From assembly GCF_032854445.1 (NCBI RefSeq), contig NC_088300.1, positions 52,176,984 through 52,240,983 of the forward strand: a DNA stretch of 64,000 nt, in the 5' to 3' direction. The DNA comes from Liolophura sinensis. Lineage: Eukaryota; Mollusca; Polyplacophora; Chitonida; Chitonidae. Below, in pieces: positions 63,861 to 64,000 of this stretch (within the stretch, counting starts at the first letter, position 1; each line of letters opens with the position of its first letter). The notes below the pieces were generated by a model that was not told the DNA's origin, did no database searches, and worked only from the letters and a program-made list of their open reading frames with translations. A program made the position numbers and the translations under genes.

Positions 63861-64000
63861 ATAGGTTCAGCCAGACTGAGAGGGGTGTCTCACTGTCCTC
63901 GAGACGCCCTACTCTGATAAAATTAACATGGGAGAGAAATGGAAAAGAGGAGAAAACTGGAAATGAGAGGTTCTGATTTCAAGTTCTGGCTAACTCTGTT
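63861..64000 (+). repeat. Dispersed repeat, copy 2 (cut by window end)
   Basis: GGTTCAGCCAG, GGGGTGTCTCACTGTCCTCG, ACTCTGATAAAATTAACATG and CAAGTTCTGGCTAA align with 49722-49855. Confidence 0.8.

Overview
The window is nuclear DNA from an animal. Two conserved protein genes are cut into short exons by large AT-rich introns. The introns are filled with tRNA-derived SINEs, minisatellites and microsatellites. The SINE consensus (tail with repeated TTTA units, a body with 'ACTCAAGAATATTTCACTTATA' type sequence, a tRNA-like head) resembles SINEs I associate with lophotrochozoans. A mollusc or a brachiopod is my best guess, from memory of repeat families and not from any search. There are no operons, no bacterial genes, no CRISPR array and no rRNA genes.

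Layout. Positions 1-4.9 kb carry the 3' half of MED25 (Mediator subunit 25) on the + strand. A linker exon and three exons make a complete ACID domain. A near-identical extra copy of the last ACID exon lies upstream of the others, inside a duplicated block with intact splice sites. Positions 4.9-9.4 kb are the gap between two convergent genes, with no coding signal I can support. From 9.4 to 45.4 kb the - strand carries UMPS (uridine 5'-monophosphate synthase): ten exons covering all of the OMP decarboxylase domain and most of the orotate phosphoribosyltransferase domain. The N-terminal exon(s) were not found between 45.4 and 64 kb and probably lie beyond the right edge. The exons cluster at 9.7-15.7 kb; the next two upstream exons are at 31.2 and 45.3 kb, so two introns are about 15.5 and 13.9 kb long.

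The introns hold many tandem arrays: a 43-bp array grown from a UMPS splice acceptor (13.5-14.3 kb), then 39-bp (18.9 kb), 33-bp (19.8-20.5 kb) and 69-bp (21.6-22.4 kb) arrays, a 71-bp array at 36.1 kb and an unrelated 71-bp array at 56.1-57.3 kb. At least eleven copies or fragments of one SINE family are present, five with clear target-site duplications. A second SINE-like family (47.6 and 48.5 kb), a Tigger/pogo-like DNA transposon with TA duplications (51.1-52.2 kb) and several older dispersed repeats were also seen.

How the genes work: MED25 is a transcriptional co-activator subunit and UMPS makes UMP in de novo pyrimidine synthesis. There is no functional link beyond adjacency. The observations most worth following up are the in-frame MED25 exon duplication, the minisatellite that multiplies a UMPS splice acceptor, a possible 60-nt cassette exon in UMPS, and an unrecognised protein-like open frame at 63.4-63.6 kb.
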